This document shows positions 35,928-48,864 of a DNA stretch of 64,000 nucleotides, in pieces. How positions within the stretch are numbered: position 1 is the first letter of the stretch; each line of letters begins with the position of its first letter. The stretch spans positions 2,666,001 through 2,730,000 of the forward strand of contig JAVHJL010000008.1 in the NCBI GenBank assembly GCA_036971715.1, in the 5' to 3' direction. A model generated the notes under the pieces. The model saw only the letters and a list, made by a program, of their open reading frames with translations. It was not told the origin of the DNA and searched no databases. A program made the translations under genes and the position numbers. Source of the stretch: Arthrobotrys musiformis (Eukaryota; Ascomycota; Orbiliomycetes; Orbiliales; Orbiliaceae).

Positions 35928-38752
35928 AATGATAGATCGAGCGATAGGCGATGCAAGCAGCTAGGAAATACTCTGTATTCAGAACTAATCACTTTTTTAC
36001 GACCGAAATGAAACTTTTTTTGCTGTCTCGAGGCACCATACAAGGACAAGGTTTAGATTTCGCGGGGAGTATTCGGTTTACGAGATAAGTTTGGTGCTCG
36101 GGGAGATATTTTACTATTGTGTTCCAACTAGGGCGTATTCAATACACTGCCCTTTAATCATACTGCTGATAAAATCGCTATTATCTAAGACCGAGAACCA
36201 TCAACTTCGATCCTAGTACTATCATTTGGAAGACACCCTTAGTTGCATTCGTCATCCTTGTAGAATATAATGCCCCTGCTCACATGCAATAGATATGACT
36301 AATGCGAATTCGCGAACACCTCAAGCTTTCAAGTTTAGAACACATGAGCTTGCGACGCCAGCGCGGCCCAGATAGATCAGCAAAAAGGCCGGCGACATTA
36401 TAGGCCGACTGGGCTCGCCTCGTTCCGATATCCTTCTCCCAGCTATAAAAAAGCAATATAAAATAACCCCGTCAGCTATGTTCGCCATGCTCGATATCGA
36501 TCTAGCTATCTAGCATCCTAGCATCGCCTCGAAATCAAGCGGGATGTTGTCTCTCCGTCAATAAGTGAAATACCAAACTGTAAAAACAAATATTGGCATT
36601 CCGCGGAAATTATAGGTTTCGAAGTCAGCAGGACCACTGGATCCTTCTGGTGGAACTATCTCTGCTAGAGTTAGCCTCGATATTGTGTGCAGAGATCTAG
36701 AAGACGCAAGTCGGGTAACGACATGGATGCTCACACCCCAGTCGATCTTTTGGGAACACAAAAGCTCAGATCCTACATTAATGTACACACCTTCCGAAAG
36801 TGACTTGGGGGCGATGCAATACGTATACATATTATCAAGCCCCAGGTCAACTATCAAGAATGTTGATATCCCTCGTACATCCTTAGCGGCCGTCAGCCGT
36901 CGAAGACTCATCGCGCAGAGGCCAAGAGCCGAAACTCAACCAAAGATAGAATTTTAGGCGAAGACTACATCCCTTAAAACTAGTTAAAGAATTAGGTTCG
37001 TTTCTTTTCTTCATGCCGTGTGATAGAACTCATGAATCACATATTTGGGGGGGCTGCTGTGCGAAACGTACCCGCATTGAACTTCCAGTGTTCCAGCAGT
37101 GACAAGGCGGAATTCAGAAACCTACGCACGCTCTCCCCATGAAGGTTGTAGGCCATAGGGCGCAGGACGGGAGGTGTTTTATTCGAATACGCGTATACGG
37201 TCATTTCATCCAAATAGTCCCATTTCAAAGATCTAGTCATTTCAATTCCTCTGGTCAGGCCGTCCGGGCCGGGGCGGGTATCGGCTTGGTCAGCACTCGT
37301 GCTGCGCATTCGCGAACTCGTTAACTCGTAAAGCTATTTGCATTATTTTTCGAACCTGCAGCTGCCATGAGTCGTGAAATTGAAAACTTCGGTTTGTAAG
37401 TCGAAGTTGCGAGAAGAAATTATTCCTAATTTCAATGGCGCCTAACCACTGGTGTTTGAGGTAGAATTTATATTCGGCGAAGCTGGGTCACGCCCGCCAC
37501 TCATTTCAGATGCGTATGTCAGCCACATTGCTCTTTTGTTTTACATTTGTGGCGAAATCTCAAAAAGTTGCCAAAAGTTGAGTCATTTTACAGCTTACAA
37601 CGGCCAAACAAAATGCGAAGATAGCGAGGACCGTTTTTGAGTATACGATGGATCATATTATGATACCTCTTTAGATCGAGTGAATTTATGAAGTCCCAAT
37701 CGCAGATGCGTTGCATGTTGGCGAATTATAAGCCGTCCAGGGTTAGCCAGTTGCACTGAATCCTCCTGAATTTCGTCAGCCTGGTGTCGATATTTGCCCG
37801 CGGTGACCTCTTTGTTGTAAATTCGACAGCGATTTCAATTACGGTTAGATCCTTTTCTCGTGACAAACTGTACATAAGTGCTACACCAAACCTGCATGCC
37901 AGGCCCGTTGCAATCATGCAAATATTTTTCGGCCGATTTCTAGCGCGGTCTCGTCACTTTCCAGGCTGCGTCCTAGAATATTCGATACTGCAGGCTACAT
38001 TCGCCAACTCTTACTCGCCCGTATTGAAAACTGGGAATTGGAAGATCTTCTTATCAAAGAAAGCGGCGGGCCTTGCCACCAAGGCACGCGGTTCTGTCGT
38101 GATACGTCAAGTTTTTTCTCGCCTCGATTTTTTTCCCTTTCCGTGTTATAACTACATGTTGTACAAGTGATATGATACACAGGTCATATCGTACACCGCC
38201 GGCTCTACTAAAATACAGGGGGGGAGGGAGGGATAGGTGGGGAAGGGCAGGGGAAGGTGGGGAAGGAGGGGGTCGCTTTTCAGTGGTATAGTACAACGAG
38301 CTAGTTCACATGTAAAGAAATCTATCATAGGGGAGAAAGCTGGTACATCTTTTTTTTTTTTTTGTCAGGCTTGTAAGGATAACTCAAAAACAAATTTGCA
38401 ACGAGGGTAGTAGTAGTCTATAATCAATATGCGTTAGAAACCGTGCCGAAAATAACAACCATCCAATGCAACGCTTGAACCCGTGCGAGAAACCATTAAA
38501 CCCTGCTCAAAAAGGGAAAACGCATAGATGCAGATCGAGACTGCAGAAAACAAGGCGTGAAGACAAGCTGGCGAATGGGAAGCGATGATGTAACCAGAGT
38601 AAAGAAATAGCCAAGAAAAAAGAGAGAGAAATAAGAGTGGGGAGATAAAAGAGGCGGGGAAATGGCTAATGGGGTATTAGATAGACGAAACTTTGCAGAC
38701 AAAGGATATAGGCCAAACTGTGACTTGATTCAAGGAAAAAAGGATTGTGAAA
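35928..38752. other. Intergenic region, 2.8 kb, no gene seen
   Basis: It lies between two convergent genes, so it holds two 3' ends. Frames at 36558-36911 and 37784-38170 lack family features. A G-rich stretch at about 38218-38273 and a T run near 38350-38363 are the only simple-sequence features noted. Confidence 0.6.
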
Positions 38753-41700
38753 TTAAAAAGCAATTTGTGATGGCTGTGATCGGGCAATAGAGCATCGTGG
38801 ACATCTAGCATGGGTTGGGTGCTCATTGGAGGTGCATTCGGTCTCCTTCCCTAAATTCATAACATAGACAAAGCCTGAACGGCTTTGAGCGAGGTGTTGA
38901 CATTCGCACTATCGGTGACTTGATTAGCAAGTATTTCAAATTGAAGGTTGAGAGAATATGATTATGAAACGTACGCAAATCCAGAAGTCTGGTGCTACAG
39001 GGGATGAACCCAGGGAAGATGCCGTGAAGGGCTCTCCAGGAGGCCCGAAGATATCCTTGATTGGGGGCAATTGCCTTTGCTGATCTACCATTTCAAGGTC
39101 GTGATCCAAAAGATTGATTTCTCTTTCATAGTTCGACCGAGCAGTCTCCAATGCTTTAGATGTCTCTGCGAGATCACACCTGGAATATACTACCCAAAGG
39201 CGGATGTCTCTTTGCTCTTTATGAAAGTGGTCGGCAACATGGTTGACGCGAATCTCCTTCCCACGTCTGCCAGTCATCTCTGGGGGGATTGCGATTAGCT
39301 TCGCACAAAACCCGCACCAAAAATTGTCTTCGACGTAGTCAGTTCCATTATGATGCTTCTGAAGGAAATCTTTTTTAGCATCTTCATTAATCTTCCCATC
39401 GAGAAGAATCCAGCTCTCTACGATGGATCTGTGGTGTGTGTCAAGATGCTCTTCAAAGTCCGATCTCAGGGCCCATGCACCAAGGCATGAGTCGTGTGAA
39501 CCACCAGGGCATTTGTAAAATTCACTTTGGTAGTGTCGGTGTTCTTCATGGCGCCGCCAGTCATCTTTGCTACCAAAACGCTGGACTTCACCCCTTTCCT
39601 GCCAATGGAACGTGCAAAAGAACGGGCGACGATGGCGTTGCATATGCTTCCTAGAAGGGGTTAGCCTTTTGGTTGACTTGCGAGAAGATTGGAATTGCCG
39701 AAACGGCTTAGATAAATGTATGGGGGGCATTGGAAATGCATGGTCCATGATATATCAAGGGGTAAAAAGGGCATGCTCCTAATATATAATAGATAGTTGA
39801 GGCCAACCTTCATCTGGAGGACGGATGGAGCCGAGCCTCAACAAAAAAACAAAAAACAAAAACAAAAAACGGAAGCGAGGCAGATAGATGATATCATGGT
39901 GCAGGAAGAATTTGATGGGGATCGGGGGGATACGCACTTCCATTCTGATTTCTTAGTAAAGGTCTTATTGCACTTCTGAGTGGTACAACGGTATACTTCC
40001 GCTACGCTTTCGGATTCAGTGGCGACTCTCGAGGCCGGCCTGATGTCTTCAATTTTAATAGCGGCGGCCTCGGTATTGTTCCGTGCAGGAAGGCTCGGTA
40101 CCGCAAAAACGGGCGCCTCGTTTCTAATAGCCAGCTCCTTGCTGTCTCGTGGAGGCTGAGTGTGAGCAAAAAAACCGCTTGCAGCTGCATCTAGTCTGGT
40201 CGGCGAGGCCACACTTGTTGGTGTTAATGGGCTGAGGCCCACTTTGGCGTCGGTCGGGTATGTCGGCGAAATAACGCTCAAGGAAGATCTAGCAACAACG
40301 GCTGTCGCCGAGGGTGTGGTGGAAAATAGCTCTGAGATTTTAGTTTGGGCAAGCCCGTAGCCCCTTGAGAAACCGGCGTCAAAGCCAAGGAGAGCAAATT
40401 TTATGCAATCCAATCTTCTTTGCGAAGAAATTTCGGGGTATCTCGCTTTAAGTCCATCAGACGTTAATTTCGTAGCGATTTCAAGTTCGTCAGTTTTCAT
40501 ATCCTCGAGGAATTTGATGACCCAATCCTCATCAATATCATGATTTCGAGACTGATTTGCGATAGAATCGTTTGTAAGGCCATGTATAGTCGACGGCGGG
40601 TTGGCTGGTTTGATCTTTAATTCTGGGAGCTCAAGCGGCTCCTGCTCAGGAACGTTTTCGATTTCCTGTACCACGAGTCTCGGAGTCGACATGATAACGT
40701 CCCTAGATTCTTCGCAGGGCGAATATGAGCTTTCTCGAGGAACATCGAGTTGTTGGCTGTGCATGCTATATTCAGTAGACCGAGTTTTACCCTTCTCCTC
40801 GACCACCATCGAATCTTGGTCGCCATCGAGATCATCTTGCCCTATTGCTGTTGCCCTAAGCTCAACCCTTTCTTGTTGCGTGTCTTCGATAGCCTCGTCG
40901 ATAGAGAGGGGATGTATCGGAATATCGTCTGAAAGTGGGCTCGATTCGCCTTCCGGACTGCGGGAGGGATTCTTTTCCGTTTGAGAAGAAACCCCATGCG
41001 GGTTCTTTATTTCGTCTAGATACCGTTTATCATGAAGCTGTAAAATATGTTGGCGTAAATTATCTCTCCGCGAAAAGGCCCTCTTTGCAGTCGATCTAGC
41101 GCATTCCGCCACCGGGCAGACATAACTGGCTGAGTTCTCTCCGTGAACTGTATCGCGATGGCGGGTAAGATCTTTCTTGGTATGAAACTTCGCGTTACAA
41201 TCTCCACAGATATGGGAGCGTTCCCCGTGTATCTGTTTATGTTTACTGTATGCAAATGTTAGGTTGTATCTCGCGTTTATCATCTCAACTCTGAAGGGAA
41301 AGATACCTCAGAGAATTTTTGCTAGGAAAACTCTTTTTACAAGAATAACATATATGCTGCTTCCTTATTGCAGAAGAACTAGAAGCGTGTGGATTTTCTG
41401 TTTCGTTGATATATATCAGCACTCAACTTTCTTATTTTCAAATTTGTGGCTTTTGAAGGAGTGGTTATTCAGACCTGGACTAAAAGCTATTGGAGGGATA
41501 GGATTTTTATCGTTCGGATCATCAACTGCAGAGATTAAATATTTAAAAGATGGTAAAGAGCTAGAGTTTTGTCGAAGTAGAGTCGGAGGAAACTCCGACC
41601 TGCCACCGCCGCCACTATCCAACTGCTGGGTCGACTCCAAAGTCCCCGAAGTCGGGCTTCCTAAACTCTCCACAATACTTTGGCTTCTTGCGTGATTACC

Positions 41701-41862
41701 GGATGGGCCCGTTGTACCAATAACTTGAGTCGCGGGCTGGTTGCTCGCAGTCCATGCTATCGGTGTATCCACTGCTTCTCCCCCGGCCTCTCTTTCTACG
41801 GGATAAACACCGCCCTCCTTTGCCTTCGGCGACTTGACCTGTGGGTTCATGGGTTGGTCCAT
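38753..41862 (-). CDS. C2H2 zinc-finger protein with C-terminal zinc-ribbon-like exon
   Basis: Predicted nuclear regulator of about 878 aa from five exons: 41862-41423, 41363-41307, 41245-39938, 39650-38975 and 38908-38753. Introns 2 to 4 each rebuild a zinc motif. Exon 2 to 3 forms CYSCKKSFPSKN...KHKQIH, a perfect C-x2-C-x12-H-x3-H finger, followed by HICGDC...HRDTVH and YVCPVAEC...HILQLH. Exon 3 to 4 (287-nt intron) rebuilds YRCTTQKC...SEWKKHMQRH near residue 590, followed by FFCTF...DDWRRHEEHRH, a further C/H pair set and FWCGFC. Exon 4 to 5 creates FWICCECQ, and the last exon has C-x10-H-type spacing ending H-x2-RCPRC, a likely zinc ribbon. Between the two finger groups is a 370-residue acidic, disordered stretch. 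The intron 1 boundary (41364-41422) is the least certain. DNA binding is inferred. Confidence 0.75.
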
Positions 41863-44800
41863 CCATCCATAAAAATATTCACAGGTCCTTGATCAGGTTG
41901 AAAAGTGGCCCTAATAATCATTTCCAAAATGTTAGCTTGTCGTTTCGTTGTGCTCTATCAACTTGTGTGCCATCTCGATATCTCCCTCAAGGGAAGCTAA
42001 TGGCTTCGAATAAATGTGATTTAAGTGGGGTCGAGACTAACGATTTATCAGCCTGCTTCCTGTACGGTGAATTTAGACAGCCGCGATGTGCCCTTTGTTA
42101 TCGAGCCAATATCACTAGCACTAGTAGGCTATTTTCTGCTCTGTTGCGTTTATTACTGTAGCGCTGCCATGGTTAGTTTGGGTAGTGTTCCTTTGGAAAA
42201 TACATGCAAATGCATAAGGAATCAAGGATCCAAAAATTTTGGGGGGAAAAGAAACTACAAGCGCAAAAAATCGGGGAATGAAATACGGCTGCAGGATGTC
42301 GTACCGTTGGCTCCCTTTATAAAGGCTCAAGTGTCCTTTAATTCTTTCCAGAAAAATATTTCTAAAGGTGATCCTTTTTATGATGGTAAGTCCTAACCTG
42401 CAAGAACTATTTCAGATTCACCTGATATCGATGCTTTTTCTAATAACGGGTTCGATATCGTTGATAGCAAATACAAACGGAGGAAGGAAAGGAAAAAAAA
42501 AAAAAAAAAAAGATTGTCCCCTCCCAAAGCCGCGACTCGACGCGGCGCCGGCGACAAAGGCCTTTTATAAGAACTGGCGACCGAGCTAAAGTTCGAACCT
42601 ACCGGCCTTGATATGGCGCCTATTAGTCAGCTGAAGACTGCCTGAAGAATTTTGGACCCTAAACTGGTGCCGAATGACTCCTAACTAGCCGCAGTACCGT
42701 AGTGAGTCTCCATAAATGCGTTTTCGTGAATAAGACTGATAATACATTTAGGTGTCAGGTATGAATATTTGGAGGGAAGATTCACTTCGGGCCTGAGTCC
42801 ACACAGGAAGTAATTAAGGGCTGGTCAGGCATGCAGATTTCCACATTCGTGTCCCCGCCATAGTCACTAAATTCTTTCTTTCAGCTCACATCAAACGTGT
42901 TCTAGTTCGAGTGGGTGTCAGTTTGCGGCAGAACTAGGGCTCGCCTGGCCATGCGCCGAAATTTTTCTATCCCTCGATAGCTAGGTCCTTATGCACCAGA
43001 ACCTGCTACCCCGAAATAACCAGCTGCGGCGCGGGTTTACGCAAACGTCAGGACGAACCCTCAACGTAATACGATTGGAAACCGTTCACATATGATAAAT
43101 ATCTCAAGATATGGCTAGGGGCTGCCAAAATAAAACCAAAAGCAGAAAGACGACTTCTCTTGCTCGCTGGGCACCTATTTCCCATTTTCACTCAATCTTT
43201 CCTAGACTCAAAGAATTTCTTTTTTTCAACCTTCGCGTGCAGGGAAGAAAATGAAAAATCGACTTTTTGCAAGGGACGAAATAGTCATGCTAGCGAGCAC
43301 ACTACTCTCCAACTAAGGCAGTGTCCAAGGCGGCACAATCGCATCGGGTGAGTGTCCATTTTTCGTTTTTTCTTTTTTGTCGTTTTCTTTTTCGTCTTTG
43401 AAAAAGTAACCTGAGAATATGTACATGCATGCATACATACATGTATGCACCACTCATTCTTCTTCTTTCACAAGGCCCCCCGGATAGTGCAGCCCGGCGT
43501 ATCAGGCCCCATCGTTCGGCGCCTTCGATTTGCCACCACACAAAAAAAAAGTTTGCCTCGAAAATGAAATTTAAACGATACTTCTTGCCCATGAAACCTT
43601 GTTAACTTGACATGTTTCGCGAACACCGCAGGCGGCCTTTTCTCCTTAACCTCGATCCGAGCATGACGAAAGAGTTCATCCGCGTTGACCCCGAAAGGAG
43701 GAGCAAGAAAAGAAATGAAACTCAGAAAGATATATATATATAGCAACTACGCGGCCGCTGGCTGACCATAATCCCGCCGCCAAAGCTAAAGGGCAAGTCA
43801 ACCGCGAACGGGGCGGTGAGCTTCGATGGAACGAAAGACGCCGAGTCCGAATTGCCCAATGTTTCTGGATTTTCCAGGCGAGACCCAAAGTCAAACTTAA
43901 CAGGCCTGGACCCAACGAAAGCACTAGAATACAACAAAGCACGTCCAATCACAGGGCCTGATCAAAGAAAGAAAGCGGGAGGGGAAACTTGAAGGAGGCA
44001 AAGATAAAAGGTCAGGACACCCACTCCGATCACGCATCCATTCAGCTTAGGAAATTCCCAATGACGTTGATCAGTACACGAGAGTGGGGATATAATTAAT
44101 ATTCGCCGCCAATATCCGGGCCGGGATTTGATTGCATGCAGTGTCATGTAATGTAGGTACTCGCGGGTACAATGACAATATAAATCTCTCAATGGCCCGT
44201 CCGCCCCCTTTCTTGAGAATTACCGTCTCAAGTGAGCTCCTGATCCTCCCAACGATTCAAGAACCTCCATTTGACAGAGGTAATACAACACCAACTTTCC
44301 AAGTCGTATTGGATGGTTGTTCTACGGCGTTGTTCGTGTCACATTGAGCGAGGCAAGGGAGGGCCTTAGCTGCCTTAACTAGGGTGGTGAGCGCGAGAGT
44401 ACTACTGTCGCAACAAACAACCGTTTCTTCCAAATATTATCCCGGCTATGATAGGTGAGATATATATTTAATTTATTCGGAAAGGATAGATATTCCGGGT
44501 ACAACTGCGGTGGACAGGTAAGAAAGAGAAGCGAAAACAAAAAAAAAGACAATTACTGTACATAAATGCCGTGAATCCCCCCATTTTCATCGGCGATATT
44601 ACCTGCATAGGTTCTGGTGTACATCAAACAGTTGCGGAAGCAAAAACCCGAACCTTCCTGAACCAGTACGCCGTAGGTTGACGGGGTCAAATGAGAATGA
44701 GAAAAAAAAATAGATATTGTGTGTAGGTCTACTAAGAATGTGCATGTGCTCTGGAAAAGAAAGGCAAACTTCGCATATCGACACAAAAGAGAACTTCGAA

Positions 44801-45333
44801 TTCACGAGAAAGGAATGTGATGTCGAACAAGGCAGCAATAAGACCAGGCGGAGGTTGACGTTTGGTCAACTGGCGGTGCAATGTAAACATGCATGGAATC
44901 TGCAATCAGATGTACTTACATACGAAAGGATCAATCAATTAAACCGATCGGGACACAGGCAACCTGTTCAAAAAGAAAACTAACGGCTGGACAGGAAAAG
45001 GCTCGTGAAAATGAAGAAAGGATAGTAATATCTAACTAATATGAAAAGAAGATCTTACAGAAACAGGAAGAAGGCTGCGGCTGCGACAAATGGCGTTCGA
45101 ATTTAGATATCTCCGTTGTGTGTTGTCAAACCACATGTCAGCCTCTGCATCATGCGTCGCCGAAATAAGTGTGATAACATGCATTGAGATCAGACCAGGC
45201 GACTCCTATTTCCGCCAGCCATCGCGAATGCTGCAGACTCTCAGGCCTGAAAATGCCATTTGTTGCAGCTGACAGCTGCCAAATTTGTAGGAAACCCCGC
45301 CTCTTTTCGATGGGATTTTTTGACCACCTATGA
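41863..45333. other. Intergenic region, 3.5 kb, no gene seen
   Basis: It separates two minus-strand zinc-finger genes and should include the promoter of the one ending at 38753. It has a 19-nt poly(A) run at 42493-42511, a TATATATA stretch near 43731-43742 and CATACATACATG repeats near 43425-43445. No open frame has protein-family features. Confidence 0.6.
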
Positions 45334-48300
45334 TCACCAAGGGTGATGGTTCGCAACATTCGGTGGCCAATTCATATACCGCTCTGTGTCATCCTCTCCA
45401 GGTTGCTGAGCCCCTTGATTCCAGACTCCGTACTGGCCTGGATTTGTTATGCCCAAGCCCGGAGCTACCATGTTGGGGTTCGAATAGCTAAGAATGCCAT
45501 CGTGACCACTTATCCCATAACCCATGTTTGGCTGCATGTTATAACTCATAGGACCCTGCTGTGCATGTTGGTGCTGGTGCTCCTGCATGAGCAGGTTCAA
45601 ATCAGTATGCATTTGGAATTGCGCTTGAGGATGCAGCGTCGCAGTAAGTGACGGATCCATCACACTTGAGTAGATCCTATCTCCGACCACGTCTCCATTT
45701 CTTTGTGGTGTAGCATGCGGTGACGGATAAACACCTTGGGGGGCAGGCCTGGTTGGCGAATATATCGACGATTGGTGAGGCGCCATCCCCACATACATAC
45801 TTTGCAGATCAGGTAAAATTGGTGTGATATTGCCTTGCCCAGCAGCTGAAAAGGCTGAAGGATTGTACGGCGTAATTGGTGTCACCGTTGTAGAATTGCC
45901 TCGCCGCGTACTCGCAGGACTCAAAACCGCATCTTCTCCAATCAATGTTATCACGGGCAAAGAGATCGCTTCCATATGCCTGGCCAAATGGACAGTTAAT
46001 TTCTTCCAGCTTTGCAGCCTGCACCCGCAGAAACGACAGGGCTCGGAAGTCGGTTTGTTTGTTGTCTCTTTATAGCAAGCGGTAACGATATCCCACAGCT
46101 TGTTCACTTCATCGTCTTCCGTGCCACCTTTGCCTTTCTTTGTGCCACGTCCCCCGGCTCCCGATTTTGTAGCACCGGACTTTGTCGCCTTGACTTTAAC
46201 CTCTGGCATTTTGTGCTCTCGAACGAGGTGCTGAACGAAATTATCCTTCCTGTAACACTTGTGGTTACAATCAGGTAAATTACATGTCCACCATTCTAAA
46301 TGGCGATGTTTTTCGTTCTCATGGCGCACCCAATCGGCCTTTCTCTTGAAGCTCTTAGGTTCTGTACAATCAGGAAATGTACAAGTAAAGGGCTGGACGT
46401 CCTCGTGCACGTGCTTAGTCCAATCAGAAGGCTTCGTGAATTTCTTGACCTTGAAGCAGAGTGTGCATTCAAACTCTGCAGGCAATCGATTCACGGGTGG
46501 CATAGGCACACCTGGCGGGAACTGAGTCGCAGTAACCCTTCCATCCGTACTAGGGACATCCTCGTCATCTGAATCATACTCTTGCATCGAGTATGATGCG
46601 TTGTTATTGGGGCTCTCGAGAAGACCGATAGGTGCGTTGTTCTCTTTTCCTTGATTGGCGATGGCACCGCATTGATTTTCGTTGGTGCATTTGCCTGAAG
46701 TCTGAACTGTGGCGTGATGTTTGAGGAAGTTCTCCTGGAGCTTTCTAAAACGCTTGACCTGTTCAATCGCAATCCTATCGATTAATTTAGGGTGCAGCTG
46801 TGGGTTCAATTGGACGCAATGTTTTGCGAAGCCGGCTCGGTTTGGAGTTATTTTATCGATGGGGATCTTCAACTGTGGAGGAGCTGTAGGAATAGACTCC
46901 GCAGGTGCATCCTCCTCATCCGAGGCCTCGTGCTCTAGCGGCTCGAAGGGTGGAACACTAAGAGATCCTTGACTTTGGTGCCTACCAGTTGACGTTGGCG
47001 ATACAAATCCTGGGATACCAAACTCAACCCTTCCCTTGTTTAGTGAGCCGAGCCTCTTAGTCTGAGGTGACATTGGGTTGCTAGAACTAGCAGCCTCGCC
47101 CCCGCCAATTGACATTGAGAGGCCAGCCATGCCCGCAAAAGCCGAAGCCGTGTCCTTGGAAGGATCGACATCGCTCTGCTTCCTCTTTTTCGAAAGTTTG
47201 CGTGTCAAACTGCTTAGCCTACTCGGCGAACGTTCTCTCCCAAGCTTTGATTTCTGGCTATCCTTCCTTAGAGGTTTAGGCTCCTTAGATGCTTTGTCGG
47301 AAAGGTTCTGGAGCGCATGGAGTGCAGCGTTTTTATGCTCATGGCCTGCGCTCGAAAACCTCTTCAGGACATTCTTGACCTCAAACAAACTGGGTTTCCT
47401 GTCCTGGTGGGCATGAGGTCGGTGCACAACCGATAAATTTTCTTCGTTAGGCCCGAACGACATCCTTTTGAACAAGCCATCCATCTCCCCAATAGAGTAC
47501 CGACGGCTCCGCATAGTACCGAATGTTGCCACTCGGCTGGCTGTTTCTATATTCTCGTTCGCTCTTTTCCACCTTTCGATCGCCGCATTTGAAGAATTGG
47601 GTTGTGTACGTGTGATCCCTTCTCTAACATTGAGCGTCGAGATAGGCTTTGGTGGATCATGCCAGGGGCCAGGCCTATAGAATGAATTGGGGTGGGGGTC
47701 ACTGTTGACCATCGCCATCTCCTCTTCCTCCGTCATTCTTTGGATGCTGTCGATATGTCTTGGTGGGTGGATATCATCGTCGCCGACATGGGATGCGATG
47801 CCATCCGCAAAGTTTAGCTCGGCCTCTGGAATCTCAGGTAGACCTTCCTCGTCAGAAGTATGCCCATCCGTGCTCTCCTCCTCGCTATCATCAAACAATA
47901 TATCACCCTCCCCACGAGGTGTACCCTCAATTTGGGAGTATTCGTTGGGCTCTTCGAGTTTGAAGGTCTGTACTGTTGGCCCTTGCGCTGTGTCCGTCGG
48001 CTTATTAGATGCATCCATTTGGCCGACACTCCTACTCCTCGATCTGTTGGGCTTGGGAGCATCGAGGTGCCCAGAACCTTCGCCAGAGAGCCATCGGAAC
48101 ACTTTCATGTGGTTCTCCGATTCCTTGGCCAAGAGCTCTTGATCTCGAAGACTCGGGATTTCGTCGTCCGTTGCTGCTGTAGCCCTCCCTACCGGAAGAA
48201 CTCGGTTCAGGTTAGCGTCGTCGTCGCCTGACCGCTTCTTCGTGCGGCGGCTAGATTGTGTAGCATCGTGATCGTCCACTGTGATATTAGGGTGAGGTAT

Positions 48301-48864
48301 CGTTGACAGGGTTGAAGGCCCAAGTGGTTCTAACACATTAGGCCTGGTCTGAGCATTTATACTGACGTTCGTCATTGCTGGACTCGGGAATACGTTATCG
48401 CTAACAGTTACAGTCGGTGCTAGTGAAGTTTGCGTGGTGGGTTGGGTATTGTTCCTTGTTGGTGGTTGGTGTATGAAGTCATCGATGTTTATATCCTCCT
48501 CCGGCATCGGGGTACTCATATCAAAAGGCATATCTTGATCGTAGCCTGGCGTAGTGCCAGAAGAGAATCCATGGGACGAATTAGGGGAAGACATGGAGGT
48601 TTCGAAGTAGTTATTAGGAGACATGGAGAAGTCGGAAGAAGACGGGTGGTTGGAGCTTGCGTTCGATATCGACGCTTGCATAGGAACTGCAGAGTTCGGG
48701 GTAAATCCGCCCAGCTCATCAGTATCGTACACTTGTAAAGTCGAGTTCCGTGGTGTAGATAAATTGTTTTGAGGGCTGAGCGGTCCTCGTTCGCCCGTGA
48801 CACTAAAGAATGCAGCGAACGAGCGTCTTTTAGACGATGGTGATTCCGGATTCCCGCCAGCCAT
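45334..48864 (-). CDS. Large C2H2 zinc-finger regulator
   Basis: Single-exon protein of 1176 aa, probably a DNA-binding regulator. The start is taken as the Met at 48864 (MAGGNPESPSSKRR); the frame stays open to an ATG at 48975, but those 37 residues are not typical of the rest. Residues 1-790 are disordered and rich in Ser, Pro, Asn and acidic residues, with basic stretches such as SRLSSLTRKLSKKRKQ that could be a nuclear signal. The finger block begins near residue 795: FECTLCFKVKKF...DWTKHVHED, FTCTFPDC...ADWVRHENEKH, WWTCNLPDCNHKCYRKDNFVQH, a lysine/glycine-rich linker, then CRFCGCRLQSWKKLTVHLARH near 940. This atypical arrangement, with Trp in the D-W-x-x-H helix, recurs in fungal C2H2 proteins and in the neighbouring gene at 38.8-41.9 kb. 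The C-terminal 230 residues are Gln/Pro/Asn-rich, like an activation domain. Confidence 0.85.
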   Translation of the reverse strand: MAGGNPESPSSKRRSFAAFFSVTGERGPLSPQNNLSTPRNSTLQVYDTDELGGFTPNSAVPMQASISNASSNHPSSSDFSMSPNNYFETSMSSPNSSHGFSSGTTPGYDQDMPFDMSTPMPEEDINIDDFIHQPPTRNNTQPTTQTSLAPTVTVSDNVFPSPAMTNVSINAQTRPNVLEPLGPSTLSTIPHPNITVDDHDATQSSRRTKKRSGDDDANLNRVLPVGRATAATDDEIPSLRDQELLAKESENHMKVFRWLSGEGSGHLDAPKPNRSRSRSVGQMDASNKPTDTAQGPTVQTFKLEEPNEYSQIEGTPRGEGDILFDDSEEESTDGHTSDEEGLPEIPEAELNFADGIASHVGDDDIHPPRHIDSIQRMTEEEEMAMVNSDPHPNSFYRPGPWHDPPKPISTLNVREGITRTQPNSSNAAIERWKRANENIETASRVATFGTMRSRRYSIGEMDGLFKRMSFGPNEENLSVVHRPHAHQDRKPSLFEVKNVLKRFSSAGHEHKNAALHALQNLSDKASKEPKPLRKDSQKSKLGRERSPSRLSSLTRKLSKKRKQSDVDPSKDTASAFAGMAGLSMSIGGGEAASSSNPMSPQTKRLGSLNKGRVEFGIPGFVSPTSTGRHQSQGSLSVPPFEPLEHEASDEEDAPAESIPTAPPQLKIPIDKITPNRAGFAKHCVQLNPQLHPKLIDRIAIEQVKRFRKLQENFLKHHATVQTSGKCTNENQCGAIANQGKENNAPIGLLESPNNNASYSMQEYDSDDEDVPSTDGRVTATQFPPGVPMPPVNRLPAEFECTLCFKVKKFTKPSDWTKHVHEDVQPFTCTFPDCTEPKSFKRKADWVRHENEKHRHLEWWTCNLPDCNHKCYRKDNFVQHLVREHKMPEVKVKATKSGATKSGAGGRGTKKGKGGTEDDEVNKLWDIVTACYKETTNKPTSEPCRFCGCRLQSWKKLTVHLARHMEAISLPVITLIGEDAVLSPASTRRGNSTTVTPITPYNPSAFSAAGQGNITPILPDLQSMYVGMAPHQSSIYSPTRPAPQGVYPSPHATPQRNGDVVGDRIYSSVMDPSLTATLHPQAQFQMHTDLNLLMQEHQHQHAQQGPMSYNMQPNMGYGISGHDGILSYSNPNMVAPGLGITNPGQYGVWNQGAQQPGEDDTERYMNWPPNVANHHPW

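Noticed and set aside
36558..36911. 117-codon minus-strand frame
   Set aside because: No domain features, and an antisense frame of similar length overlaps it.
37784..38170. 128-codon plus-strand frame
   Set aside because: No recognisable family and no promoter or splice context; consistent with chance.
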